Shown: positions 25,539-34,211 of the stretch, piece by piece
Numbering within the stretch: the first letter of the stretch is position 1
Layout of the letters: each line of letters starts with the position of its first letter
NCBI RefSeq assembly: GCF_026343295.1
Contig: NZ_JAPELY010000002.1
Span: 930,001 to 994,000, forward strand
DNA from: Streptomyces sp. NBC_00083
Lineage (GTDB): Bacteria > Actinomycetota > Actinomycetes > Streptomycetales > Streptomycetaceae
Length of the DNA: 64,000 nt
Direction: 5' to 3'
Notes under the pieces: generated by a model
Seen by the model: only the letters and a program-made list of their open reading frames with translations
What the model was told of the DNA's origin: nothing
Database searches by the model: none
Made by a program: the position numbers and the translations under genes

Positions 25539-28124
25539 ATGGACCCGATGAGCCGGGGACCGGAAGAGTTCAACCATGCCGACGACGCGGTCGGCGTTGC
25601 GGGCGCACACACGGAAACGGGCGCCGCGCCGCACCGCCCGCCGCGCGACAAGGAGCCCACCACCGCCGACTTCGGACAGCGCGCGGCCGGACTCGCCCGC
25701 ACCGTCCAGCTCGTCGCCGGCGACTTCCTCCTCACCGTCAACCCGGTCGACGGCAGCGAGATCGAGAACTGCCCGCCCGGCGACATACCCGCGCGCGCCG
25801 TGCGGCGCGGCGCCACCGACCGCGCCGAGTACCAGAGAGCCGCCCTGCCGCCGCTCCCGCCCGGCCTCATGGTGCCCACCCCCGCCCTGCTCGAACGGCA
25901 GGAAGAACGCGCCAGGCTCCTGCGCCTCCTCGGCCGCGGCCGCTCCGTACGGCTCACCGGTCCCGCCGGCTCCGGACGCAGCGCCCTGCTCGACGCCGTC
26001 GCCGGCGACTGCGCCGAACTCGCCCCCGACGGCGTCGTACGCCTCTCCGGCCTCCGGCGCACCCCCACCGAGCTGCTGCACGAGCTGTACGCCACGGTCT
26101 TCCACGCGCCCCGGCACCGGCCCGACCGGGCCACCCTCCTCGACCGGGTCCACGAGATCGGCGCCGTCGTCGTCCTCGACGACCTCGAATTCGGCGGGGC
26201 CACCCTCGAAGAGCTGCTCCTGGCCACCCCCGAGTGCGCCTATCTGCTCGCCGCCACCCCCGATGTGCAGGCCCCGCACGTCGAGTCCCACGTCGAAGAG
26301 GTCTTCCTCTCCGGCCTCGGCCGCAACGCCTCCCTCGAACTCCTGGAGCAGGCCGTCGACCGGCCGCTCACCGACGAGGAGGCCAACTGGGCGGGCGACC
26401 TGTGGTTCGAGTCCGAAGGGCTGCCGCTGCGCTTCGTCCAGGCCGGCGCCCTGCTGCGCCAGCGGGACCGGCTGCGCGGCGAGGCCAACTCCCTCGATCC
26501 CTACGGCTTCCCGGTGGAAGAGCCCGCCGGGGCCTCGGTGTTCTCGGGCGAGGGCCGCGAGGTTCCGCTGCCCACGCTCGGCGAGGGCGCGGCCCCCGCG
26601 GCGCTGCTCGCCTCCCGGCTGAGCGAGGCCGCCCGCGCCACCCTGCGGTTCGCCGTCGCCCTCGGCGGCGAAGTACCGCACCAGGCCCACCTGCCGGCCC
26701 TCACCGGCGACACCCACGCCGACGCCAGCCTCGGCGAACTCCTCGACTGCGGCCTCCTCTCGCCGGCCGGCGCCCGCTACCGCCTCGCCGCGGGCGTGCT
26801 CACCCAGCTGGAGAACTCCGGATACGCGACCGACGCGGGCGAGCTCGCCCACACCGCCGCCCGGCACTACACCTGGTGGACCGGGCACCCCTCGGTCACG
26901 CCCGAGCGCGCCGCAGCCGAGGCGGACGGGGTGCTCGCCTCGATGAGCGCCCTGCTCCCCGGCGACGAGCCCGACCGCCCCGCCGCCGCGGTCGAGCTGG
27001 CCCGCACCGCCGCGCCCGTCTTCGCCGCGGGGCTCCACTGGGGCGCGTGGGAGCGCGCCCTCAGGGTGGGCTCCGAGGCGGCCCGGCGCACCGGCGAGGT
27101 GGCCGAAGAGGCGTACTTCCACCACGAGTTGGGTGTCCTCGCGCTCTGCAACGGCGGCCTCGACCGGGCCCGCGCCGAGCTGGAGGCCTCCATCGGGCTG
27201 CGCGGCGCGCTCTCCGACAAGCGCGGCACCGTCGCCGGGCGCCGCGCCCTCGCCCTGGTCGAGGACCGCTCCGGCGGGCTGCTGCCGGGCGGGCGCACCC
27301 CGGCCGCGGACGCGCCGCCCGCCGCCCGCCACGAGGAGCTCCGGACGCCGCCCGTGGGCGCGCCCTCGGCCGTCGTGACCGCCCAACTCCCGGGCGCCGA
27401 AGGGGCGTTGATCACCCGGCGGGACATCCCGGTCGGGGCCGCCATGCCCAAGGCGCGGCGCACCCTGTTCGGCGGCGCTCGGCGCAACCTCGTCGCGGCC
27501 GGCGCGGGCGCCCTGCTCGCCGCGGTCCTCGGCACCGTGGTCACGCTCGGCGCGACCTCCAACAACACCGGCGACAGCCCCGACAACGACGTCAAGCAAC
27601 AGCAGCAGTCGACCGGCGACGAGGGCGACGACGGCAGCGGCGCGAGCGCCGACCCCAGCGACGGCGCCACACCGGGCGACAACAAGGGCGGCGGACCCAC
27701 GAGCGCCGCCAAGCCGGGTGCCACCCCCAGGCCCGGCACCTCCGGGCAGCCGGTGCCGGGCACCAGCGGAACCCCGAGCTCCCCGGGCACCACGGGCCAC
27801 CCCTCGACGGGGGCCTCGACCCCGGGCGGCCCCAAGTCCTCGACGCCGGGCAAGCCCTCGGGCCCGGCCTCGCCCACGAAGTCCACGCCGACCGGCACAC
27901 CGCCCACCAAGACCGCCCCGCCGACGGACACGCCGTCGTCACCGGCCTCGTCGTCGCCGGGCGGCAGCGGAGGCGCCGGAGGCAGCAGTGGCAGCGGCCC
28001 GCCCGACCCCACCACCAAGCCGCCGCCCGCGACGAGCTCGGCCTCCAGCTCCCCGACGTCCACCGCGCGGGCCGGATCCACGCCGCCGACGACGTCGACC
28101 ACACCCAGCCGTCACCAGGCGTGA
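25539..28124 (+). CDS. Large membrane-anchored P-loop NTPase with Ser/Thr/Pro-rich tail, function unknown
   Basis: 861 residues. A disordered N-terminus is followed by an AAA/STAND-like NTPase: Walker A GPAGSGRSALL (residues 141-151) has Arg147 where Lys is expected, and Walker B is VVVLDDLEF (Asp214/215). A helical region reminiscent of STAND regulators follows to about residue 640, with no C-terminal DNA-binding domain. One membrane segment (about 648-671, NLVAAGAGALLAAVLGTVV) leads to a 190-residue Gly/Ser/Thr/Pro-rich tail, presumably outside the cell. A signal-transducing or wall-linked role is possible, but no function is known to me. ATG with GGGGGG upstream. Confidence 0.75.
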   Translation: MDPMSRGPEEFNHADDAVGVAGAHTETGAAPHRPPRDKEPTTADFGQRAAGLARTVQLVAGDFLLTVNPVDGSEIENCPPGDIPARAVRRGATDRAEYQRAALPPLPPGLMVPTPALLERQEERARLLRLLGRGRSVRLTGPAGSGRSALLDAVAGDCAELAPDGVVRLSGLRRTPTELLHELYATVFHAPRHRPDRATLLDRVHEIGAVVVLDDLEFGGATLEELLLATPECAYLLAATPDVQAPHVESHVEEVFLSGLGRNASLELLEQAVDRPLTDEEANWAGDLWFESEGLPLRFVQAGALLRQRDRLRGEANSLDPYGFPVEEPAGASVFSGEGREVPLPTLGEGAAPAALLASRLSEAARATLRFAVALGGEVPHQAHLPALTGDTHADASLGELLDCGLLSPAGARYRLAAGVLTQLENSGYATDAGELAHTAARHYTWWTGHPSVTPERAAAEADGVLASMSALLPGDEPDRPAAAVELARTAAPVFAAGLHWGAWERALRVGSEAARRTGEVAEEAYFHHELGVLALCNGGLDRARAELEASIGLRGALSDKRGTVAGRRALALVEDRSGGLLPGGRTPAADAPPAARHEELRTPPVGAPSAVVTAQLPGAEGALITRRDIPVGAAMPKARRTLFGGARRNLVAAGAGALLAAVLGTVVTLGATSNNTGDSPDNDVKQQQQSTGDEGDDGSGASADPSDGATPGDNKGGGPTSAAKPGATPRPGTSGQPVPGTSGTPSSPGTTGHPSTGASTPGGPKSSTPGKPSGPASPTKSTPTGTPPTKTAPPTDTPSSPASSSPGGSGGAGGSSGSGPPDPTTKPPPATSSASSSPTSTARAGSTPPTTSTTPSRHQA

Positions 28125-28145
28125 CGGCGATTTCCCCCGCAGCAC

Positions 28146-28185
28146 ACGAGAAGGGGCCCGCGGCACTCCGCGGGCCCCTTCTCGT
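28146..28185. terminator. Strong bidirectional terminator hairpin
   Basis: An 18-bp perfect stem (28146-28163 with 28168-28185) around the loop CACT lies between the convergent NTPase and nucS genes. Its ends are A/T-containing (ACGAGAAGG and CCTTCTCGT), serving both directions. Confidence 0.9.
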
Positions 28186-28241
28186 ACACCTGGTGCACGG
28201 TTTCCGTACGCATCCGGGGGGACGGCGCGTACCCAACGAGC

Positions 28242-28913
28242 TCAGAACAGGCGGAGCTTGTCGTCCTCGATGCCGCGCAGCGCGTCGTAGTCGAGCACCA
28301 CACAGCCGATGCCGCGGTCGGTGGCGAGCACCCGCGCCTGGGGCTTGATCTCCTGCGCCGCGAAGACGCCCTGGACCGGGGCGAGGTGCGGGTCGCGGTT
28401 GAGCAGCTCCAGATAGCGGGTCAGCTGCTCCACGCCGTCGATCTCGCCGCGCCGCTTGATCTCGATCGCCACGGTCTTCCCGTCGCCGTCCCGGCACAGG
28501 ATGTCGACCGGGCCGATCGCCGTCGGGTATTCGCGGCGGATCAGGGTGTATCCGTCGCCGAGGGTCTCGATGCGGTCGGCGAGCAGCTCCTGGAGGTGCG
28601 CTTCCACGCCGTCCTTGATCAGGCCAGGGTCCACACCGAGTTCGTGCGCGGAGTCGTGGAGGATCTCCTCCATCGTGATGATGAGCTTCTCGCCCGCCTT
28701 GTTGATGACCGTCCAGACGCCCTCGGTCTCCCCGGTCCCCTCCTTGAGGGTGCAGGGCGGCGACATCCAGTTGAGGGGCTTGTAGGCCCGGTCGTCAGCG
28801 TGGATGGACACGCTGCCGTCCGCCTTCACCAGGATGAGACGGGGGGCGGAGGGGAGATGGGCGGTGAGCCGGCCCGCATAGTCGACGGAGCAGCGGGCGA
28901 TGACGAGACGCAT
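28242..28913 (-). CDS. nucS: EndoMS/NucS mismatch-specific endonuclease
   Basis: 223 residues. The N-terminal DNA-binding domain is followed by the RecB-like nuclease core with Asp137 (GPVDILC) and the ExK pair Glu151-x-Lys153 (VAIEIKRRGE). Known actinobacterial NucS replaces MutS/MutL in non-canonical mismatch repair by cutting both strands at mismatches. The C-terminus DDKLRLF resembles the sliding-clamp-binding end of the family. ATG 28913 is used rather than the TTG at 28922. TAGCGT 8 bases upstream suggests a leaderless message. Confidence 0.95.
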   Translation of the reverse strand: MRLVIARCSVDYAGRLTAHLPSAPRLILVKADGSVSIHADDRAYKPLNWMSPPCTLKEGTGETEGVWTVINKAGEKLIITMEEILHDSAHELGVDPGLIKDGVEAHLQELLADRIETLGDGYTLIRREYPTAIGPVDILCRDGDGKTVAIEIKRRGEIDGVEQLTRYLELLNRDPHLAPVQGVFAAQEIKPQARVLATDRGIGCVVLDYDALRGIEDDKLRLF

Positions 28914-29141
28914 GGGGCGCAACGCTACTCGACTCCCCCCGGGGAACGCGATTCGCCCTGGAGTGCACTGTTCGTTATTGGCCGGTTATGTGCCAAGTAC
29001 CTGCCATGGGCCCGACATCGCGCCTACCGTGGAAGCGGGAGGTTGTCGGCCGCGCACGCTGCGTTGTCGGGAGAGACGGCCGTCATGCTCCCTTTCCCTG
29101 CCCGTAAGGCCCCGCTCTCCGGGGTCGCGAGAGGAGAAACC

Positions 29142-29534
29142 ATGTCGCTCGACGTCTCACCGGCCCTACTCGAACAGGCCGAGCGAGGCGAGGTCGACGA
29201 AGCCGCCTTCGTCGACTGCGTCCGGACCTCCCTGCCCTACGCGTGGGAGATGATCAGCTCTCTGGTGGCCCAGCTGAAGGTCGACGGCGGAGCCTTCGCC
29301 GACAACCAGACGCCCCCGCCGGACGAGCAGGCGCGCGGCCAGCTGCTGCGTGCTCTTGCGAGTGACGCCATACGCGGTGCGCTCCAGCGGCACTTCGGTG
29401 TCCGCCTGGCGTTCCAGAACTGCCACCGTGTCGCGGTGTTCCCTCTGGACCCCTCGTCCGATGAGCGGCTCGCCCGCTTCACCTCGATCAGGGGTCAGTT
29501 GCTCAACCAGTCTCCGGAGCTTCGGGACTGCTGA
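29142..29534 (+). CDS. Conserved actinobacterial protein of the SCO5389 family, function unknown
   Basis: 130 residues, acidic, without signal peptide or membrane segment. The central portion (VDCVRTSLPYAWEMISSLVAQL) is helical, and a later segment (RGALQRHFGVRLAFQNCHRVAVF) looks like a small globular core. It always seems to sit beside nucS in streptomycetes, as far as I recall. The ATG has GAGGAG just upstream; the frame is open far upstream but lacks that site. A 228-base divergent gap with nucS holds its promoter. No function can be assigned from sequence. Confidence 0.75.
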   Translation: MSLDVSPALLEQAERGEVDEAAFVDCVRTSLPYAWEMISSLVAQLKVDGGAFADNQTPPPDEQARGQLLRALASDAIRGALQRHFGVRLAFQNCHRVAVFPLDPSSDERLARFTSIRGQLLNQSPELRDC

Positions 29535-29545
29535 CGGCTTCGCTG

Positions 29546-29584
29546 CCGCTCCGCGTCGCGGGAGGTGCAACTGACGCGGAGCGG
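29546..29584. terminator. Hairpin between convergent genes
   Basis: CCGCTCCGCGTC (29546-29557) and GACGCGGAGCGG (29573-29584) are a perfect 12-bp inverted repeat with a 15-base loop, between the SCO5389-like gene and the oxidoreductase. No T-run. Confidence 0.65.
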
Positions 29585-29628
29585 TGGCCAGTTGCCGGGC
29601 CGGCCCGGCCCGGCCCGTACGGCAGGTG

Positions 29629-30666
29629 TCAGGTCAGCAGGGGCAGCACCTCCGTGCCCAGCCTCCATACGTTCTCCTCGGTGGCCGCGAGGTCGCCCGA
29701 GCCCTCGACGAGCAGCGCGAAGCGGGTGATGCCGGTGCGCTCGGACGTGGCGGCGAGCCGGTCCGCGGCGAGCCGGGGCGTGCCCACCGGGTGCAGACCG
29801 CAGAGGAGTTCGGTGTACGCCACCGGGTCGCGCATCGCACGGCGCCGGCCGTCGACCGTCACATGGGCGTCAAGGCCCTGCTTCAGCCAGCCCGGCATGG
29901 CCTTCAGGAGCGTCTCCGCGGCATCGGCCCCGCGGTCGGCGATCTGGGCGACCCCGGCCGACACATGGCCCGCGGCCGCCACCCGCTCCGGCGTGTGGCC
30001 CGCGGCGAGCGCCTCGCCGCGCCACAGTGCGACCATCTCCGCCTTCTCCTCGTCGCCGCAGTGCATCCCGAGCAGCATCGGGAGCCCGCGCTCCGCGGCC
30101 AGCTTCACGCTCCGCGGCGATGTGCAGGCCACGATCACCTCCGGGCAGGCGTCCTCGGGACCGCCGTCCAGGATCTCCGCCGGGCGCGGCACGACCGGGA
30201 CCTCGCGGAAGGTGAATCGTTCCCCCTGCGCGCCGACGCGGGGCTCGCGCAGCCAGCGCAGGAGCAGGTCGAGCGATTCCGGGAAGCCCTCCTCGTACGC
30301 CGCGAGGCCCGAGCCGAACACCTCCAGGTCGACCCAGGGGCCACCCCGCCCGACGCCGAGCGAGAAGCGCCCGCCGGAGGTGAGGTGCAGCAGCGCGGCC
30401 TGCTCGCCGAGCGCCACGGGGTGCCCGGTCGGCAGCACGCTCACCGCGGTGCCGACCCTGATCCGCCGGGTGCGCCCGAGCAATAGCGCCGCCAGCGTCA
30501 CGGCGGACGGACACACGCCGTACGGTACGAAGTGGTGTTCGGCGAGCCAGACCGCGTCGAGCCCGGCCTCCTCGGCCACCTCGGCGGACCTGACCGCTCG
30601 ATGGAGCGTTTCTCCCTGCCCCTGGCCCGGAAACTGGGCCGCCAGTACAAAAGTGCCCACACGCAT
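29629..30666 (-). CDS. LLM-class (luciferase-like) flavin-dependent oxidoreductase
   Basis: 345 residues of the bacterial luciferase-like TIM-barrel family. Typical features are MRVGTFVLAAQFPGQGQ at the start, AEEAGLDAVWLAEHHF, IRVGTAVSVLPTGHPVALGEQAALL and FSLGVGRGG. Members use FMNH2 or F420H2, and the cofactor cannot be told from sequence alone. The substrate is unknown. ATG 30666 is chosen because AAGGAGG lies upstream; the frame continues further up without domain sequence. It stands alone. Confidence 0.88.
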   Translation of the reverse strand: MRVGTFVLAAQFPGQGQGETLHRAVRSAEVAEEAGLDAVWLAEHHFVPYGVCPSAVTLAALLLGRTRRIRVGTAVSVLPTGHPVALGEQAALLHLTSGGRFSLGVGRGGPWVDLEVFGSGLAAYEEGFPESLDLLLRWLREPRVGAQGERFTFREVPVVPRPAEILDGGPEDACPEVIVACTSPRSVKLAAERGLPMLLGMHCGDEEKAEMVALWRGEALAAGHTPERVAAAGHVSAGVAQIADRGADAAETLLKAMPGWLKQGLDAHVTVDGRRRAMRDPVAYTELLCGLHPVGTPRLAADRLAATSERTGITRFALLVEGSGDLAATEENVWRLGTEVLPLLT

Positions 30667-30882
30667 CGCCTTGTGCCTCCTTGCGGCCGACGCGGCTCTC
30701 CCCCTCGTCATGGCAAGAACGTCTGACAAGTGCCAAAGGCACGGGCAGCCGCCAACTTTTTGCGATTGTCCGCTAAGAGTCCCTCGAACGGGTGACGGCC
30801 TGCCCTCCCTCCCCGGACGGGTACCCCGACCGCGTGGGCCTAGGCTGGAGAGAAACGTCCGCCCGCCCCGTGAGGTGTCTAC

Positions 30883-31215
30883 GTGTCCCCGCGCCGCAAC
30901 CGCCCCAAGGGCGGCGAGAAGCCGACCGAGTCCGAGAGCCGGCCGGGCGGCGGTGACCGCTTCGGCCTCCAGGGCACCGAGTCGTGGCAGGGCGAGGAGT
31001 GGTCCGTCCGCCATGTGGCGGGCGCCAGCGCCGCCGGCAAGCGGTACCGCTGCCCCGGCTGCGACCAGGAGATCCCCTCCGGCGCCCCGCACTTGGTGGC
31101 CTGGCCCGAGTACGGCGGCGTGGACGAGCGCCGGCACTGGCACAAGGCCTGCTGGAACGCGAAGGACCGCCGCACCACGCGGGTGCAGCGGTCCAGGAAC
31201 GCGCCCAAGTACTGA
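30883..31215 (+). CDS. Small basic Zn-binding-like protein
   Basis: 110 residues. A disordered basic/acidic N-terminus is followed by YRCPGCDQEIPSGAPHLV and a HWHKACW segment; the CPGC pair and the His/Cys in HKAC can make a treble-clef or LIM-like zinc site. Relatives in streptomycetes are often named ATP/GTP-binding protein without evidence. The ends are rich in Arg and Lys, so RNA or DNA binding is conceivable. GTG 30883; TAGGCT about 40 bases upstream may be the -10. Confidence 0.65.
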   Translation: MSPRRNRPKGGEKPTESESRPGGGDRFGLQGTESWQGEEWSVRHVAGASAAGKRYRCPGCDQEIPSGAPHLVAWPEYGGVDERRHWHKACWNAKDRRTTRVQRSRNAPKY

Positions 31216-31254
31216 GCGCGGTCCGCGACACGGGCGGCCGGCTCCCCAACGCCC

Positions 31255-32106
31255 TTACACGTCGCGCTGCTTGAGGGTGAAGAGCGCGCCGCCCAGGGCA
31301 ACGGCGGTGATCCCCGTGATGATCCACAGCGAGTCCCAGCCGGACGGCCCGGAGCCCGAGATCGAGCCGCCGTAGAAGCTGATCAGCTGGCTGGGGATCG
31401 AGTAGTCCATGAGGAAGGTCCGCAGGTCGGTCAGCGACTCGGAGGCCATGAACAGGGCGAGCACCAGCGGCAGCAGCACCACGCCCACCATGATCGTGAT
31501 CGCCCCCGCGGAGTGCCGGATCAGCGCGCCGACCGCGAGCGACAGCAGGCCCAGCATCGCGATGTAGAGCCCGACGCCGAGTGTGGCCCGCAGCCACTCG
31601 CCGCCGGTCGGCGCCGGTGCCCACGGCACCATCGCGGTCTGGAGGATCCCGACGAGCGCGGCGCACGCCGTCACGATGACGAACGTGATCAGGAAGAACA
31701 CGACCGACTTCGCGGCGAGGATCCGGCCCCGGCTGGGGCAGGCCGTCAGCGTCGTACGGATCATGCCGGTGCCGTACTCGGAGGTGATGGTCAGCACCCC
31801 GAGGGTGATCACGCAGAGCGAGCCGAGGATCACCCCGAAGGAGCCGAACGCCAGGGCCGACGTGCCGGTCTCCTCGCGGTTGTCGGCCGCCCGCACGATG
31901 GTGGCGACGAGCAGGCCGAGGCCGACCATGAGCACGATCAGGACGCCCAGCGTCCACAGGGTCGAGCGCACCGAGCGGATCTTGGTCCACTCGGAGGCGA
32001 GCGCGTCACCGAAGGTGGCCCGCCGCACCGCGATGGGCGAGGTGTACGAGCCGAGCGAGCCGGCCGGCGCCTGCTGGACGGGCTGCTGCTGGTAGGGGGT
32101 GGTCAT
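31255..32106 (-). CDS. ABC-2 exporter permease (module 2)
   Basis: 283 residues: a cytoplasmic Gln/Pro-rich N-terminus, then ALASEWTKIRSVRSTLWTLG, the family's start of the membrane domain, and six membrane segments. The motif ITSEYGTGMIRTTLTACPSRGR is the conserved cytoplasmic loop of this permease class. The ATG overlaps the ATPase stop by 4 bases. It is a paralogue of the permease at 33429-34208. Confidence 0.88.
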   Translation of the reverse strand: MTTPYQQQPVQQAPAGSLGSYTSPIAVRRATFGDALASEWTKIRSVRSTLWTLGVLIVLMVGLGLLVATIVRAADNREETGTSALAFGSFGVILGSLCVITLGVLTITSEYGTGMIRTTLTACPSRGRILAAKSVVFFLITFVIVTACAALVGILQTAMVPWAPAPTGGEWLRATLGVGLYIAMLGLLSLAVGALIRHSAGAITIMVGVVLLPLVLALFMASESLTDLRTFLMDYSIPSQLISFYGGSISGSGPSGWDSLWIITGITAVALGGALFTLKQRDV

Positions 32107-33287
32107 CGGCTGTCCTCGGACGTCGTCGGGGCGGCAGGCGCGGCCGGGGCCTGCGGAACCGGGGGAGCGGCGGGCGGCTGCTGGACCGGCGGCTGCGCGG
32201 GCGGGGCCTGCTGGACCGGCGGCTGGGGCATCGGCGGCTGCGGCGGGCCCGCGTACGGGTTCTGGCCGGGCGGCGGCGGGGCGTACCAGCCCTGCTGGGG
32301 CACCTGGGGGAGCTCCTGCGGCGGCACGTACCCGGGCGGCATCACGGGCTGCAGGCCGGCCTTCTGGTCGGTCGTCGAGCGGTAGTCGACCGCGCCCTGC
32401 GTCATCCGCATGTACGCCTCTTCGAGGGAGGCCTGGTGCGGGGAGAGCTCCCACAGGCGTACGTCCGCCTCGTGCGCCACATCGCTGATCCGGGGGAGCG
32501 CGAGCCCGGTCACACGCAGCGCGCCGTCCGGCTCGGGCAGGACCTGGCCGCCCGCCTCGGTCAGCGCGGAGGTGAGCTTCTCGCGCTGCGCGGGCTCCGT
32601 CGCCGGTGTGCGGACGCGCGCGAAGTCCGCCGAGTTGTGGGAGATGAAGTCGGTGACGCTCATGTCCGCGAGGAGCTGACCGCGGCCGATCACGATGAGG
32701 TGGTCGGCGGTCAGCGCCATCTCGCTCATCAGGTGCGAGGAGACGAACACGGTGCGGCCCTCGGCGGCGAGCCGCTTCATCAGGTTGCGCACCCACAGGA
32801 TGCCCTCGGGGTCGAGGCCGTTGACCGGCTCGTCGAAGAGCAGCACCTTCGGGTCGCCGAGGAGCGCTGCGGCGATGCCGAGCCGCTGGCCCATGCCGAG
32901 CGAGAACCCCTTGGAGCGGCGCTTGGCGACGTCCTGGAGGCCGACGACACCGAGCACCTCGTCGACCCTGCGGGCCGGGATGCCGGAGAGCTGGGCGAGC
33001 GAGAGCAGGTGGCTGCGGGCGCTGCGGCCGCCGTGCACCGCCTTGGCGTCGAGCAGGGCGCCGACCTGGCGGGGGGCGTTGGGCAGGTCGCCGAAGGGGT
33101 GGCCGTCGATCGTGACGCGGCCGGCGGTCGGCCGGTCGAGGCCGAGGATCATGCGCATGGTGGTGGACTTCCCGGAGCCGTTGGGCCCCAGGAAGCCGGT
33201 GACCGCGCCCGGCCGCACCTGAAAGGAAAGGTTGTGTACGGCTGTCTTGGCGCCGTAGCGCTTCGTCAGGCCGACTGCCTCGATCAT
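32103..33287 (-). CDS. ABC exporter ATP-binding subunit with long Pro/Gln-rich tail (module 2)
   Basis: 394 residues. Walker A GPNGSGKSTT, signature FSLGMGQRLGIA (LSGGQ replaced by SLGMGQ, usual in this subgroup), Walker B VLLFDEPVNGLDPEG and His in VFVSSHL. After residue 300 the protein carries a tail of about 90 residues rich in Pro, Gln and Ala (PPQELPQVPQQG and repeats of PPVQQ), not needed for ATPase activity. The first module lacks such a long tail. The tail may bind partners. Start ATG 33287. Confidence 0.9.
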   Translation of the reverse strand: MIEAVGLTKRYGAKTAVHNLSFQVRPGAVTGFLGPNGSGKSTTMRMILGLDRPTAGRVTIDGHPFGDLPNAPRQVGALLDAKAVHGGRSARSHLLSLAQLSGIPARRVDEVLGVVGLQDVAKRRSKGFSLGMGQRLGIAAALLGDPKVLLFDEPVNGLDPEGILWVRNLMKRLAAEGRTVFVSSHLMSEMALTADHLIVIGRGQLLADMSVTDFISHNSADFARVRTPATEPAQREKLTSALTEAGGQVLPEPDGALRVTGLALPRISDVAHEADVRLWELSPHQASLEEAYMRMTQGAVDYRSTTDQKAGLQPVMPPGYVPPQELPQVPQQGWYAPPPPGQNPYAGPPQPPMPQPPVQQAPPAQPPVQQPPAAPPVPQAPAAPAAPTTSEDSR

Positions 33288-33428
33288 TCTCCAGCCCCAT
33301 CGACGGTTTGGGTCGTCGGGGCGGTGTCCGGCGCGCGGCCGGCATGCCCCCGTATGAGTGAGGAGCTTATCCAGGCCTTGACGGTTCCGGCTAAGTCGTG
33401 ATCTCTGGGCCCCCGCCCCCCGCGCGGC

Positions 33429-34208
33429 TCAGGCGTCCCGCTTCCTCAGCACGAGGTAGCCGCCCGCGAGCGCCGCGATCACCCACAGGACCATGATGCC
33501 GAGGCCGACCCAGGGGCCGTACGGCGCGGGGTCGCTGTTCATGGCGTCCGGCACCACCTGCATGATCTGCGAGCCGGCCCGGTCCGGGAAGTAACGGGCC
33601 ACGTTCTTGGCGCCCGGCACCGCGGAGAGGATCTGCGAGATCAGGAAGAAGAACGGCATCAGGATGCCGAGCGACAGCATCGAGCTGCGCAGCATCGTCG
33701 CCACGCCCATCGAGAACAGGGCGATCAGCGCCATGTAGAGCCCGGCGCCGACGACCGCGCGCAGCACGTTGGGCTCGCCGATCGTGGTCCGGTGCGGGCC
33801 GAGCAGCGCCTGGCCGAGGAAGAAGGCCAGGAAGCTGGTGATCATGCCCACGATGAGCGCGAGCACCGTCGCCACCGCGACCTTGGAGAAGAGGAACGTG
33901 GCGCGCCGCGGCACGGCGGCGAGCGAGGAGCGGATCATGCCGGAGCTGTACTCGGTGCCGACGACGAGGACGCCGAAGACGACCATCGCCAGCTGGCCGA
34001 GGATCATCCCGGAGAAGCTGATGAACGTCGGGTCGAACGTCAGCCTCTCCTCCGGCTTGAGGTCGTCGAACTGCGACTTCATCAGGGCGCAGAGCGCCGC
34101 GCCGATCGCGACCGTGACGATCAGGGCACAGGCCAGAGTCCAGGTGGTGGAGGAGACCGTACGGATCTTGGTCCACTCGGATTTGAGGACCGCGGGTACC
34201 GACGCCAT
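33429..34208 (-). CDS. ABC-2 exporter permease (module 1)
   Basis: 259 residues with six membrane segments. VLKSEWTKIRTVSSTTWTLA at the start and GTEYSSGMIRSSLAAVPRRAT in the loop align with the module 2 permease (SEWTKIR and SGMIR/GTGMIR). It lies 3 bases after its ATPase gene. It ends about 140 bases before module 2 and reads the same way, so the four genes may be one unit. Confidence 0.88.
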   Translation of the reverse strand: MASVPAVLKSEWTKIRTVSSTTWTLACALIVTVAIGAALCALMKSQFDDLKPEERLTFDPTFISFSGMILGQLAMVVFGVLVVGTEYSSGMIRSSLAAVPRRATFLFSKVAVATVLALIVGMITSFLAFFLGQALLGPHRTTIGEPNVLRAVVGAGLYMALIALFSMGVATMLRSSMLSLGILMPFFFLISQILSAVPGAKNVARYFPDRAGSQIMQVVPDAMNSDPAPYGPWVGLGIMVLWVIAALAGGYLVLRKRDA

Positions 34209-34211
34209 GGT

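Noticed and set aside
25407..27800. Minus-strand open frame opposite the large NTPase
   Set aside because: Gly/Arg/Glu-rich translation, no start context, no family match; the plus-strand gene has a ribosome site and NTPase motifs.
29629..31143. A 504-residue form of the luciferase-like oxidoreductase
   Set aside because: The family N-terminus and AAGGAGG site fix the start at 30666; the extra frame runs opposite the Zn-binding-like gene.
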